Of a stretch of 32,839 nucleotides of DNA, positions 8,980 to 16,683 are shown one piece after another (the first letter of the stretch is position 1; the number at the start of each line of letters is the position of its first letter). Source of the stretch: a virus. The DNA lies in IMG/VR virus record IMGVR_UViG_3300032213_001758, positions 1 to 32,839 of that record; one strand, written 5' to 3'. The position numbers and the translations under genes are program-made. The notes beneath the pieces are model-generated. The model saw only the letters and a list, made by a program, of their open reading frames with translations, was not told where the DNA came from and did not search any database.

Positions 8980-9382
8980 AATTTATAGTAAACTAGATCC
9001 TGCTAAACATCTTCACACAGTTTATCGACTCACTGATATTACAGCTCGTAACGAAGTTGCCGAAGAACATCAGTTTTTACAGTTGGCTACCTTACGCATG
9101 GACAAAGGTAAAACATTTCGTCCACATCAACATATCTGGAAACCTTCTCCTGTAAAAGAAATTATTGCACAAGAATCTTGGGTAGTGATTAAAGGAAGTG
9201 TTGAAGTTAGTTTTTACGATACAGACGGTGCGCTATTAGAAAAGCAAGTTATCAATGCAGGCGACTGTAGTATGACCTTTGAAGGAGGTCATACGTATTT
9301 GATATTAGAAGATGATACTGTAGTTTATGAATATAAAACAGGTCCGTATCAAGGTCAGGCACTGGATAAGGTGTTTCTATGA
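8972..9382 (+). CDS. Cupin-fold protein, possible sugar-modifying enzyme
   Basis: ATG 8972 overlaps the end of the glycosyltransferase by 8 bases; upstream starts in the same frame lie deep in that gene. The 136 residues contain a cupin core: RPHQH (H52, H54), a nearby Glu (E63), WVVIKGSVEVSFYD as cupin strand and turn, and GGHTYLI with a possible fourth ligand H107. The metal-ligand pattern looks intact. It resembles the small cupins of polysaccharide gene clusters (WbuC or ketoisomerase-like). Isomerase, epimerase or a regulatory role cannot be told apart from sequence alone. The end overlaps the next gene (ATGA). Confidence 0.75.
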   Translation: MYKIYSKLDPAKHLHTVYRLTDITARNEVAEEHQFLQLATLRMDKGKTFRPHQHIWKPSPVKEIIAQESWVVIKGSVEVSFYDTDGALLEKQVINAGDCSMTFEGGHTYLILEDDTVVYEYKTGPYQGQALDKVFL

Positions 9383-9906
9383 TACTAGGAGACGATGTTT
9401 ACATTAGTCCCAGCGCAGAAATACGCAGACCCGAACTATGTAAGATTGGTAATCATGTAGCCATAGATAGTTTTTTCTATTGTACTACTAATTTAGACAT
9501 CGGGGACTATGTACACATTAGCCCACACGTAGCAGTAATCGGCGGCAAAGAAACTGCACTGTATGTTGAAGATTTTTGTTTTTTAAGTGTTGGTTCTAAG
9601 TACATTTGCGGCAGTGAAACGTTTCACGGACAAGGATTAATCGGTCCATTGATTCCCAAAGAATATCAAGATGAACAACAGTTGTGGCCAATTACACTAA
9701 AAAGATTTAGCGGTGCATTGGCTAACAGTGTTATACTGCCCGGAGTTACTCTTGCTGAGGGATCTGTGTTAGGGGCCAATAGTTTGCTTAAAGAAGACAC
9801 TGAGCCCTGGACAGTGTATGCAGGCAATCCTGCCAAACCTATTCGTAAACGCAGTGAACACAAAGCATATGAGTATGCAGAAAAATTAGGATACAAATAC
9901 CGATGA
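9379..9906 (+). CDS. Left-handed beta-helix (hexapeptide repeat) acyltransferase
   Basis: This 175-residue protein shows isoleucine/valine-spaced hexapeptide repeats typical of the LbH fold (for example CKIGNHVAID, LDIGDYVHISPHVAVIGG, NSVILPGVTLAEGSVLGANS). It ends with the family signature TVYAGNPAKPIRKR. Members transfer an acetyl or other acyl group from CoA to sugars. The likely catalytic His is in an SPHVAV or ETFHGQ context. The gene overlaps both neighbours by 4 bases, next to a DegT-family gene, a pairing seen in clusters for N-acylated amino sugars. Substrate unknown. Confidence 0.85.
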   Translation: MILGDDVYISPSAEIRRPELCKIGNHVAIDSFFYCTTNLDIGDYVHISPHVAVIGGKETALYVEDFCFLSVGSKYICGSETFHGQGLIGPLIPKEYQDEQQLWPITLKRFSGALANSVILPGVTLAEGSVLGANSLLKEDTEPWTVYAGNPAKPIRKRSEHKAYEYAEKLGYKYR

Positions 9907-10592
9907 CTAAATTTAACAGTTGGCCTAGCGGCAAGTTACCAAAAGAGTTTCAGCGTCCTGAACTTGATGCAGTAAAACAACTAGGATATCACTGGGACGA
10001 TCCCAGAGATGTTGTAGGGATATTCGAACGCAAAGTAGCAGAATTTGCAGGTGCAAAGTATGGCGTTAGTGTAGATTGTTGTACTCATGGGGTGTTTCTA
10101 AGTTTGAAATATTTAAATGCACAAGGGCCAGTCGAAATACCTAAGCACACATATCAAAGTATTCCTATGCATATTAAACATGCTGGATGCTATCCTACTT
10201 TTAGAGATGAACAGTGGAGCGGTGCATATCAATTGAAGCCTTATCCAGTGTGGGATGCTGCTACTCGTTGGCGTAAAGGTATGTACCTCGGTGGTATGCA
10301 CGTAGTAAGTTTTCAAATTAAAAAACGTATTCCCATCGGCCGCGGCGGAATGATTCTCACAAATGATAAACAAGCATATGACTGGTTATGCAAAGCAAGA
10401 TATGATGGCAGAGATCTTGAAGTAAGTCAATGGGACGATGACGCAGACATATGTGGATGGCATATGTATATGACTCCCGAAGATGCAGCCCGTGGTATTA
10501 TCTTAATGGATCAAGTACCCGATGACACACCCGACTGTGGTAGTTGGGAAAGCTATGCAGATTTAAGTCAAAAGAAATTGTGGAAAGAATAA
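9903..10592 (+). CDS. Short DegT/DnrJ/EryC1-family aminotransferase-like protein
   Basis: The 229 residues match the large PLP-binding domain of sugar aminotransferases: SVDCCTHGVFLSLKYL for the phosphate-binding turn, EIPKHTYQS, VWDAATRW (D118, expected to pair with the pyridine nitrogen) and SFQIKKRIPIGRGGM, where K141 is the expected PLP lysine before GRGG. Full-length members have about 360-400 residues; here the C-terminal small domain is essentially missing, and no frameshifted remainder follows, as the next gene starts one base after the stop. It may be a natural short form or a reduced enzyme. With Gmd next to it, a GDP-4-amino-6-deoxy sugar (perosamine-like) is one possible product. 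Confidence 0.75.
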   Translation: MTKFNSWPSGKLPKEFQRPELDAVKQLGYHWDDPRDVVGIFERKVAEFAGAKYGVSVDCCTHGVFLSLKYLNAQGPVEIPKHTYQSIPMHIKHAGCYPTFRDEQWSGAYQLKPYPVWDAATRWRKGMYLGGMHVVSFQIKKRIPIGRGGMILTNDKQAYDWLCKARYDGRDLEVSQWDDDADICGWHMYMTPEDAARGIILMDQVPDDTPDCGSWESYADLSQKKLWKE

Positions 10593-10593
10593 G

Positions 10594-11565
10594 ATGAAAA
10601 AGAAAGCACTGATCACCGGCATTAACGGCCAAGATGGTAGTTATCTGTCAGAGTATTTGTTAAGTTTAGGATATGATGTGTATGGTATTGTTCGCCGGCA
10701 CAGTGTTCCCGAAGGGCAAAGCAGTAGACTAGAACATATTAACGATAAGATTACACGCATCTATGGCGACCTCACAGACGAAATGAGCATTGCCAGTGTA
10801 GTAAATCAAGTCAGACCTGATGAAATCTATAATCTGGGCGCCATGAGTCATGTGCGTATTAGTTTTGATATGCCAGCATTTACTATTAAAACAAATAGTT
10901 TAGGTGTGTTAAACATGTTAGAAGCTTACAGACAATTTTGTCCTGAAGCAAAGTTTTATCAAGCCAGTAGCAGTGAAATGTTTGGTAACAGTATAGATTC
11001 TGATGGAGTACAACGATTAACTACACCAATGACTCCGGTCAGTCCATACGGGTGCAGTAAAGTTATGGGGTATAACTTAACTCGTCATTATCGAGATGCT
11101 TACAAGTTACATGCTTGCAACGGAATTTTGTTTAATCATGAGAGCCCACGTCGAGGCACAAATTTTGTAACCAACAAAGTTGTTAAAACAGCAGTAGAAA
11201 TTAAACGAGGGTTAACAGATAAATTAGAACTTGGCAATTTGGACAGCAGTAGAGATTGGGGACACAGTTACGATTATGTTCGAGCCATGCATTTAATCAT
11301 CAACAGTGACACACCAAGAGATTGGGTAGTAGCCACAGGGCAAAGCCATACTGTACGTGACTTATGTAAATATGTATTTGACAGTTTGGATATGAACTAC
11401 GAAGATTATGTAGTGCAAAATCAAAAATTTTTACGACCCGAAGAATTAAAATTCCTTAAAGGGGATAGCGCACCTATTCGCAGTGAATTGGGGTGGAAAC
11501 CAGTTTATACTTTCGAAACAATGTTGGATGAAATGATTACACACTGGATAAAAGAAATAAAATGA
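10594..11565 (+). CDS. gmd: GDP-mannose 4,6-dehydratase
   Basis: This 323-residue short-chain dehydrogenase-like enzyme converts GDP-mannose to GDP-4-keto-6-deoxymannose, the precursor of GDP-fucose, GDP-rhamnose and GDP-perosamine. Visible features are the NAD(P)-binding TGINGQDGSYL (residues 8-18), RRHSVPEGQSSRLEH, the YNLGAMSHV loop, catalytic SSSEMFG with E128, the Y152-x3-K156 pair in SPYGCSK, and NHESPRRGTNFV as in true Gmd enzymes. Length is close to that of bacterial Gmd. No GDP-fucose synthase (GMER) is found in the window, so the keto-sugar must be finished by the DegT-like protein here, by the host, or by a gene outside the window. Confidence 0.95.
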   Translation: MKKKALITGINGQDGSYLSEYLLSLGYDVYGIVRRHSVPEGQSSRLEHINDKITRIYGDLTDEMSIASVVNQVRPDEIYNLGAMSHVRISFDMPAFTIKTNSLGVLNMLEAYRQFCPEAKFYQASSSEMFGNSIDSDGVQRLTTPMTPVSPYGCSKVMGYNLTRHYRDAYKLHACNGILFNHESPRRGTNFVTNKVVKTAVEIKRGLTDKLELGNLDSSRDWGHSYDYVRAMHLIINSDTPRDWVVATGQSHTVRDLCKYVFDSLDMNYEDYVVQNQKFLRPEELKFLKGDSAPIRSELGWKPVYTFETMLDEMITHWIKEIK

Positions 11566-12404
11566 ACAATCATGTATATGTAATGCCTGGTGGTGGCCCT
11601 TTCAGTCGATTCTTGCAATGTGGCATTATTCCACTGGCTGACGTAGAATTTGACAATGTGTTTTTAACACTAAGTCCTTTTGAAGAACATACCAACAATG
11701 ATGAATATCTCGAAGAAGCTGTAGGGCATATAGTAAGAAATAGAACAGCTATGCAAAGTTACGGGATAGAACGTCCCTATGACCATATCATGGGATACGT
11801 ACTAAATCAGACTACAGATAATACCTATGAGTACAAAGGTTTTTTGCCAATTGGTAAAATGTACACAAAAGATAATCCCATAGAAGACAGTAATAGATTG
11901 TCTGACTATAAGCGTGTGCTTAATAAGATTCATATTAATAATGAAATTACCACCAAAGTGGATAACTTATGTAAATTAGTTAACATTAATTCGCGCACTT
12001 TGGGTGTTCACGTCAGAATGACCACTATGGCAGTTCATACTAATTATAATCCAATTACGCATGAAGATTATTGTCGAACTATCGACAATCAGCTAGCCAC
12101 GGGTGATTGGGACGGTTTGTATGTAGCAACAGATAACGTTGAATCTTTAGTAAAGATGGAACAACGATACGGAAACATAATTCGTTACTATCCAAATTTA
12201 TGGAGATTGCCCACAGAACAAATCACAGAACGTTGGCAATGGTCCTGGGAATACGATACATTTTTTCATAAAAGATTTTGGCAAGAAAGTTTTATGGAAG
12301 CAATGACATTGGCTCGTTGCGGCGGCATGATATGCAGAGACAGTAACTTTAGTAATGCTGCTGTGGTGTTTAGTAATAGCTTGAAGAGGATAGTACGAGT
12401 TTAA
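11562..12404 (+). CDS. Probable fucosyltransferase-like protein (NodZ / GT23-like)
   Basis: The 280-residue frame overlaps gmd by 4 bases. It has LGVHVRMTTM (H150, R152), which resembles the HxR motif that binds GDP-fucose in GT11, GT23 and NodZ-type enzymes, then DGLYVATDN and a C-terminal FMEAMTLARCGGMICRDSNF, typical of these enzymes. The position directly after gmd supports use of a GDP-deoxy-sugar donor. The family assignment is by motif only; the acceptor is unknown. Confidence 0.65.
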   Translation: MNNHVYVMPGGGPFSRFLQCGIIPLADVEFDNVFLTLSPFEEHTNNDEYLEEAVGHIVRNRTAMQSYGIERPYDHIMGYVLNQTTDNTYEYKGFLPIGKMYTKDNPIEDSNRLSDYKRVLNKIHINNEITTKVDNLCKLVNINSRTLGVHVRMTTMAVHTNYNPITHEDYCRTIDNQLATGDWDGLYVATDNVESLVKMEQRYGNIIRYYPNLWRLPTEQITERWQWSWEYDTFFHKRFWQESFMEAMTLARCGGMICRDSNFSNAAVVFSNSLKRIVRV

Positions 12405-12405
12405 A

Positions 12406-13173
12406 ATGAATCATGCATTTTTTGTTACCTCAAGTATCGAGTTAGATCCTACTCGCAATTTTAAAGGAACAAAGAAACGCACGGTCTTTTCTACCAATGA
12501 AAGACTGGTTCAAACAATTAAAACTATAACCAATCTTCGAGAGAAAGATCCAATAGCACCTATTTACTTAATAGATTCGTCTGCAAGGACGTTTGATCAA
12601 TTAAATTGTATAGGCGTAAAGAATCTTCATTATATTAAACTACAAGAACTAAATCCTGCGGTAGCAGACATAGTAAGGACTCATTCGTCGAAATCATACT
12701 GCGAATGTTTAATGATACTGGAATTTTTTAAACATTATAAAAAAGAATTACAAAAATATAACTTTGTAACAAAGATATGCGCTCGTTACACACTGTCGGA
12801 TAATTACAATACAGATTTGTTTACACCCGAAAATATAGATAAGTTTTTTATGAAAAAAGAACTTATGTGGGACAATGAACATATTAATTTTTTAACAGAA
12901 GTACAATTGCCTCGGGATTTATTAGTTGACAATAAACTTTATGGATTTTATACTGTAGCACATGCCATGGGTAATCAAAAAATTGATCAGTACGAAGCAA
13001 TAATGGCAGCATCTGCACAAATGGCAACAGAACACGGCAAGTATTATCATCAAGACGTTGAATATACATTGCATCTATATTTGAGATTATTTGGCCTTCT
13101 TAACGATGTAATTATTGTCGATTGGACTGTAGACGGCCGCTGCGGTGTTACTGGGGATTGGGTGAGGTATTAA
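12406..13173 (+). CDS. Probable glycosyltransferase, unknown family
   Basis: The 255-residue protein starts one base after the previous stop. An N-terminal FFVTSSIELD strand, IAPIYLIDSS and the FVTKICARYTLSDNYN motif resemble a loose group of GT-A-like proteins in phage and bacterial surface-sugar clusters (K-x-GRY-type motif, here KICARY). A C-terminal HQDVEYTLHLYL fits an acceptor-side acidic motif. Assignment rests largely on this pattern and on the neighbours, a fucosyltransferase-like gene on each side. Confidence 0.5.
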   Translation: MNHAFFVTSSIELDPTRNFKGTKKRTVFSTNERLVQTIKTITNLREKDPIAPIYLIDSSARTFDQLNCIGVKNLHYIKLQELNPAVADIVRTHSSKSYCECLMILEFFKHYKKELQKYNFVTKICARYTLSDNYNTDLFTPENIDKFFMKKELMWDNEHINFLTEVQLPRDLLVDNKLYGFYTVAHAMGNQKIDQYEAIMAASAQMATEHGKYYHQDVEYTLHLYLRLFGLLNDVIIVDWTVDGRCGVTGDWVRY

Positions 13174-14019
13174 ATGCACATTATTAAACAAATAGGATAT
13201 ATGCCAGGGTACGGACTCGATAGTCTGCACCGTTTCACAAAACAATTTGATAAACGTATTTCGGTCAGCATTGATAATATTAATAGTTGCCCAGACGCAG
13301 AATTCAAAGTGTTAATGCAAAGTGAGCCTCCTAATCTTTATATAATGTTTTGTGGGTTGGTACAACAAAATTATCAAAATTTTGATTTGGTATTAACATA
13401 CGATGATAGGTTGTTGTCTTTGCCCAATGCAGTAGAATTTTGTCCCGTTGGATCTTGGATATCTGATGATTTAAAACTAGAAAAAAGAAATCAAATTAGT
13501 TATATGATGAGCAGCAAATTAAATGGCACTGCTTATCATATGAGATATATGATAATGCGGCGATTCGAGAAAATAAAATCTATAGGCGAATTTGATTTGT
13601 TATGGCATCGTAGTCCCCCTAGGGTACCCAGTAAAGATCCGTTTTTTGTAAATGCAAAATTTAACATTGCATGTGAAAATCAAATTATGACAAACATGTT
13701 TACTGAAAAATTGTTGGACTGTTTTAAAACTTTAACGGTGCCCATTTATTATGGATGTACAAACATTGAAAAATATTTCAATCCCAAAGGCATTATTCAA
13801 TTTAACACAATAGAAGAACTCGAGACCATTCTTGAAAATTTAACACCTGACGTATACGACGAAATGCTGCCATATCTTCATGAAAATTTTGAAGCAGCAA
13901 AACCTTATTGGGAAAAAACAATTTATCAAAGAATAGAAGATGAAATCGAAAAAGCTTTGAATAAGCCATCAATGGTTGAAGAAGAAAATAATTTACTTTA
14001 CACAGTTTTGCTTGAATAA
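13174..14019 (+). CDS. GT10-like fucosyltransferase
   Basis: The 281 residues carry the conserved C-terminal block of alpha-1,3/1,4-fucosyltransferases: FNIACEN (E168, N169), MFTEKLLDCF (T177, E178, K179) and VPIYYGCTNIEKYFNPKGII, which together form the GDP-fucose site. The N-terminal half has NFDLVLTYDDRLL, also usual in the family. The ATG follows the previous TAA directly. It very likely uses GDP-fucose or a close GDP-6-deoxy sugar, consistent with gmd upstream. The donor may need a host GDP-fucose synthase. Confidence 0.78.
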   Translation: MHIIKQIGYMPGYGLDSLHRFTKQFDKRISVSIDNINSCPDAEFKVLMQSEPPNLYIMFCGLVQQNYQNFDLVLTYDDRLLSLPNAVEFCPVGSWISDDLKLEKRNQISYMMSSKLNGTAYHMRYMIMRRFEKIKSIGEFDLLWHRSPPRVPSKDPFFVNAKFNIACENQIMTNMFTEKLLDCFKTLTVPIYYGCTNIEKYFNPKGIIQFNTIEELETILENLTPDVYDEMLPYLHENFEAAKPYWEKTIYQRIEDEIEKALNKPSMVEEENNLLYTVLLE

Positions 14020-14028
14020 GTACAATAT

Positions 14029-14586
14029 ATGAAAACTAATCTATTAATCACTGATAATTTCTATAGCGACCCAGATTCTGTTAGGAATTTTGCACTACAG
14101 CAACAATTTGATGTCACCGGTAACTATCCTGGAGCAAGAACCAAAAGTTTTCTGACACCAGATCTTAAAGAAACTGTGCAAACAATAATTTGGAATGCAG
14201 GTGGTGAAGTGACTAATTGGTATGAAAAAGATGGCTATACTGGAGCATACCAACTTACCACAGCAGCAGATCGCAGCTGGATACACACGGACCATTTTAA
14301 TAAATGGGCTGGTGTATTGTATCTAACACCCGATGCCCCAATAAGTAGTGGTACAGGTCTGTTCAGATATAAAGAAAATGGTGCCACTACTGCTGCTGAA
14401 ATGGGTGATCGGTCTTACGATGCACAAGACATGACTAAATGGGACTTATACGATGTAATGGCCAACAAATATAATCGATTAGTTTTGTACCGGGGTGATT
14501 TGTTTCACAGTAGCTTAGACTATTTTGGAAGCAATCTACACAACGGCCGCTTATTTCAGCTGTTCTTTTTTGACACTGTTTATTGA
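14029..14586 (+). CDS. 2OG-Fe(II) oxygenase-like protein, copy A (DUF6445-like)
   Basis: This 185-residue protein has a double-stranded beta-helix pattern with an H-x-D pair (H86 and D88 in WIHTDHFNKWAGVLYLT), a distal His (H160 in LFHSSLDYFG) and an Arg (R174 in NGRLFQLFF) for 2-oxoglutarate. It is therefore a likely Fe(II)/2OG dioxygenase. It is a clear paralogue of the next gene, from MKTNL at the start to GRLFQLFF at the end, with long identical DNA stretches around the HTDH motif. The substrate is unknown; it sits between the fucosyltransferases and two further oxygenases. Confidence 0.78.
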   Translation: MKTNLLITDNFYSDPDSVRNFALQQQFDVTGNYPGARTKSFLTPDLKETVQTIIWNAGGEVTNWYEKDGYTGAYQLTTAADRSWIHTDHFNKWAGVLYLTPDAPISSGTGLFRYKENGATTAAEMGDRSYDAQDMTKWDLYDVMANKYNRLVLYRGDLFHSSLDYFGSNLHNGRLFQLFFFDTVY

Positions 14587-14588
14587 TT

Positions 14589-15140
14589 ATGAAAACAAAT
14601 TTAATTATTGTAGATAATTTTTATAGTAATCCTGACGGGGTGCGGTCTTTTGCACTCGGCCAAGAGTTTACTCAACAAGCTAATTTTCCAGGCCGCCGAA
14701 CTAAATCATTTTTAAACCAAGGCACCAAAGATACTGTACAAAATATCTTACGTAATGCAGGCGGCCTAGTCACTAACTGGAATGAAACAGACGGATCCAC
14801 TGGCAGTTTTGAAATAGCATTCGCGCGAGATCGCAGCTGGATACACACAGATCATTATAATACTTGGGCTGGAGTATTATATCTAACACCCGATGCCCCG
14901 TTAAGCGGCGGCACAGGTTTATATCGTTACAAAAAAACTGGAGCTGAAATTGCCAGCGAATTAGAAGAATACGAATCGCAGGACATGACCAAATGGGAAT
15001 TGTGTGATATTGTAGCAAATCGATATAATCGATTAGTTTTATATCGTAGCGAGCAATTTCATAACAGTATAGATTATTTTGGATCAGACATGCAAACAGG
15101 AAGGCTATTCCAGCTTTTCTTTATTACAACAGAATTCTAA
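14589..15140 (+). CDS. 2OG-Fe(II) oxygenase-like protein, copy B (tandem paralogue)
   Basis: ATG 14589 is chosen over the TTG six bases earlier because MKTNL then aligns with the start of copy A. The 183 residues keep H86-T-D88, the distal His in QFHNSIDYFG and the Arg in TGRLFQLFF, so both copies look catalytically complete. The two proteins differ mainly in the middle loop (about residues 115-135) and in the N-terminal 20-35 region, which suggests divergence after duplication to act on different targets. Confidence 0.78.
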   Translation: MKTNLIIVDNFYSNPDGVRSFALGQEFTQQANFPGRRTKSFLNQGTKDTVQNILRNAGGLVTNWNETDGSTGSFEIAFARDRSWIHTDHYNTWAGVLYLTPDAPLSGGTGLYRYKKTGAEIASELEEYESQDMTKWELCDIVANRYNRLVLYRSEQFHNSIDYFGSDMQTGRLFQLFFITTEF

Positions 15141-15148
15141 AGGGTAGT

Positions 15149-15673
15149 ATGATTTATAAACAAATTAATTTTCTCGACCAAGACGTTTTACTTGCACTTA
15201 GAAAAAAATTCGAAACTTCCAGAGGGCAAGCTGCATTCGAAGTAAATCATATGGGACGATGGGGAAAGGGATTAGAGGCAGGATCTTATGCTCCTGTTTT
15301 AATTTTACCTATACCTGAATTCAGGGACTACTTCATTGAAAAATATCAAGCAATGGATCCGATATTCAACGAATATGCAAATCTAAATTGCTTTATGCAT
15401 ATTTGGCTGCCGGGCAGTCAAATCAATTTTCACCATGACGCCAGCGACGACAATCCTAGGTTGAGTAGTACAATTTACATTAATGAAAGTTGGAACTGGA
15501 ACTGGGGCGGTTTATTTTTATATGACGATCCCGATACTGGTCAAGGATGGGTGTATCCGCATGAAAATTTAATGATCTGGTTTAAGCCCCCTATCTTTCA
15601 TGCTACGTCAATGGTAACTTCAATTGCAGAACATCCCAGACTTAGTATTCAATTATTTTTCAACAAATACTAA
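15149..15673 (+). CDS. 2OG-Fe(II) oxygenase, prolyl-4-hydroxylase-like
   Basis: The 174 residues show a compact 2OG dioxygenase: H95-H-D97 (INFHHDAS), then SSTIYINESWNWNWGGLFLYDD, which is the strand pattern of prolyl-4-hydroxylase-like enzymes, a distal His (H151 in IFHATSMV) and R164 (PRLSIQLFF). Family members hydroxylate proline or other side chains or small molecules. Co-occurrence with collagen-like fibres makes a prolyl target attractive, but prolines in those repeats sit only in the X position, unlike the classic Y-position substrate. Confidence 0.82.
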   Translation: MIYKQINFLDQDVLLALRKKFETSRGQAAFEVNHMGRWGKGLEAGSYAPVLILPIPEFRDYFIEKYQAMDPIFNEYANLNCFMHIWLPGSQINFHHDASDDNPRLSSTIYINESWNWNWGGLFLYDDPDTGQGWVYPHENLMIWFKPPIFHATSMVTSIAEHPRLSIQLFFNKY

Positions 15674-15674
15674 T

Positions 15675-16259
15675 ATGAATTTAGATCATTGGTTTCCTAG
15701 TGTTGTGGGAAGATCTGAACACTTAGAATGGTTAGCTCCAATGTCCAAGGCAATGGACGACATTTTTAATACCCCAACGACTAAATTAAACGAAGAATTT
15801 TATTATAACGGACAGACAACTTACGGGACAAGAAATCTTACTACAGAACCACAATTTGCATCGTTTGTATCTTTTATACAGCAACAAGCTTGTAATTTCT
15901 TAGAATTGCAAGGCTACGATTCTAGCAAAGTTCCTTGGAAGCCATTTTTATTTGCAAATAGTTTTAAAGAAGGTAGTAATCATCCTAAACATTTGCACAG
16001 TCAATGTACTATTAGCGGAATATATTACATAAAAACTCCGCCAGGCAGTAGTAATATTATTTTTTATCCCAATCAGCCTTTTAAAGATTTCTTTGATTAT
16101 ATGTTTATGATTAAAGATTCGACCAATTGGTATAGTTTGCCTAAAACAGAATATGCGCCTTATCCTGGACTATTATTAATGTGGCCGGCTTGGTTGTACC
16201 ACGAAGTGCCTCCCAATCACAGCACAGAACCCAGAACTAGTCTGGTTTTCAACCTGTAA
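15675..16259 (+). CDS. 2OG-Fe(II) oxygenase, TIGR02466-like
   Basis: ATG 15675 is used; the upstream start in the same frame lies inside the previous gene. The 194 residues fit the putative 2OG-Fe(II) oxygenase family common in T4-like cyanophages. It has an H-x-H pair (H106, H108 in HPKHLHSQ) followed by SGIYYIKTPPGSSNIIF, and the C-terminal PGLLLMWPAWLYHEVPPN with H176 and R187 (PRTSLVFNL). The second ligand of the first pair is His, as often in this family. It is the last gene of the plus-strand operon and overlaps the convergent Nudix gene by 11 bases. Confidence 0.85.
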   Translation: MNLDHWFPSVVGRSEHLEWLAPMSKAMDDIFNTPTTKLNEEFYYNGQTTYGTRNLTTEPQFASFVSFIQQQACNFLELQGYDSSKVPWKPFLFANSFKEGSNHPKHLHSQCTISGIYYIKTPPGSSNIIFYPNQPFKDFFDYMFMIKDSTNWYSLPKTEYAPYPGLLLMWPAWLYHEVPPNHSTEPRTSLVFNL

Positions 16260-16683
16260 TTTTTTCGTGTACTTTAATTTTTTCTTTAATATTTTTAAAT
16301 TTAAAAGTTCTATAAACTCCGGGGTGTAATGGAGTCGGGTGTAAATCTATAGGCACCCAGCAGTATCCTATGTGTTCGTGATTCAGTATTGGTACAAACT
16401 CTTCTTCTACTTTTATCAAAAAAGTATGATATATAAATCTGTTATTGTTACTGGTATATTTTTCAATGGGAATAATTTTGGCGCCGTCAATTTGACCGCC
16501 TAATTCTTCATTGATTTCTCGTTCTAACCCTTGCAGTATAGTTTCATTTGGTTCTATTTTCCCACCCGCGATTCCCCAGGTGTTAGGAAATTTTCCGTCA
16601 TTTCTTAATAAGAACAAATATCTGCGAGTTAATGTGCAATAAATTAATGCACCACATCCTTCTTTTATATTGTTAGTTGCCAT
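16249..16683 (-). CDS. Nudix hydrolase
   Basis: The 144 residues contain a complete Nudix box at 41-62 (GKIEPNETILQGLEREINEE then LG), with the G-x5-E-x7-RE-x2-EE-x-G spacing intact. These enzymes hydrolyse nucleoside diphosphates linked to another group, such as oxidised nucleotides, NDP-sugars or capped RNA. Its start overlaps the end of gp15 by 19 bases on the same strand, so it is probably co-transcribed with gp14 and gp15 as a late gene. It may act on GDP-sugars of the neighbouring cassette, but the sequence does not decide the substrate. Confidence 0.9.
   Translation of the reverse strand: MATNNIKEGCGALIYCTLTRRYLFLLRNDGKFPNTWGIAGGKIEPNETILQGLEREINEELGGQIDGAKIIPIEKYTSNNNRFIYHTFLIKVEEEFVPILNHEHIGYCWVPIDLHPTPLHPGVYRTFKFKNIKEKIKVHEKITG

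Noticed and set aside
12884-13069. Minus-strand 61-residue frame
   Set aside because: It lies wholly within a supported plus-strand gene, with no RBS and no family-like sequence.
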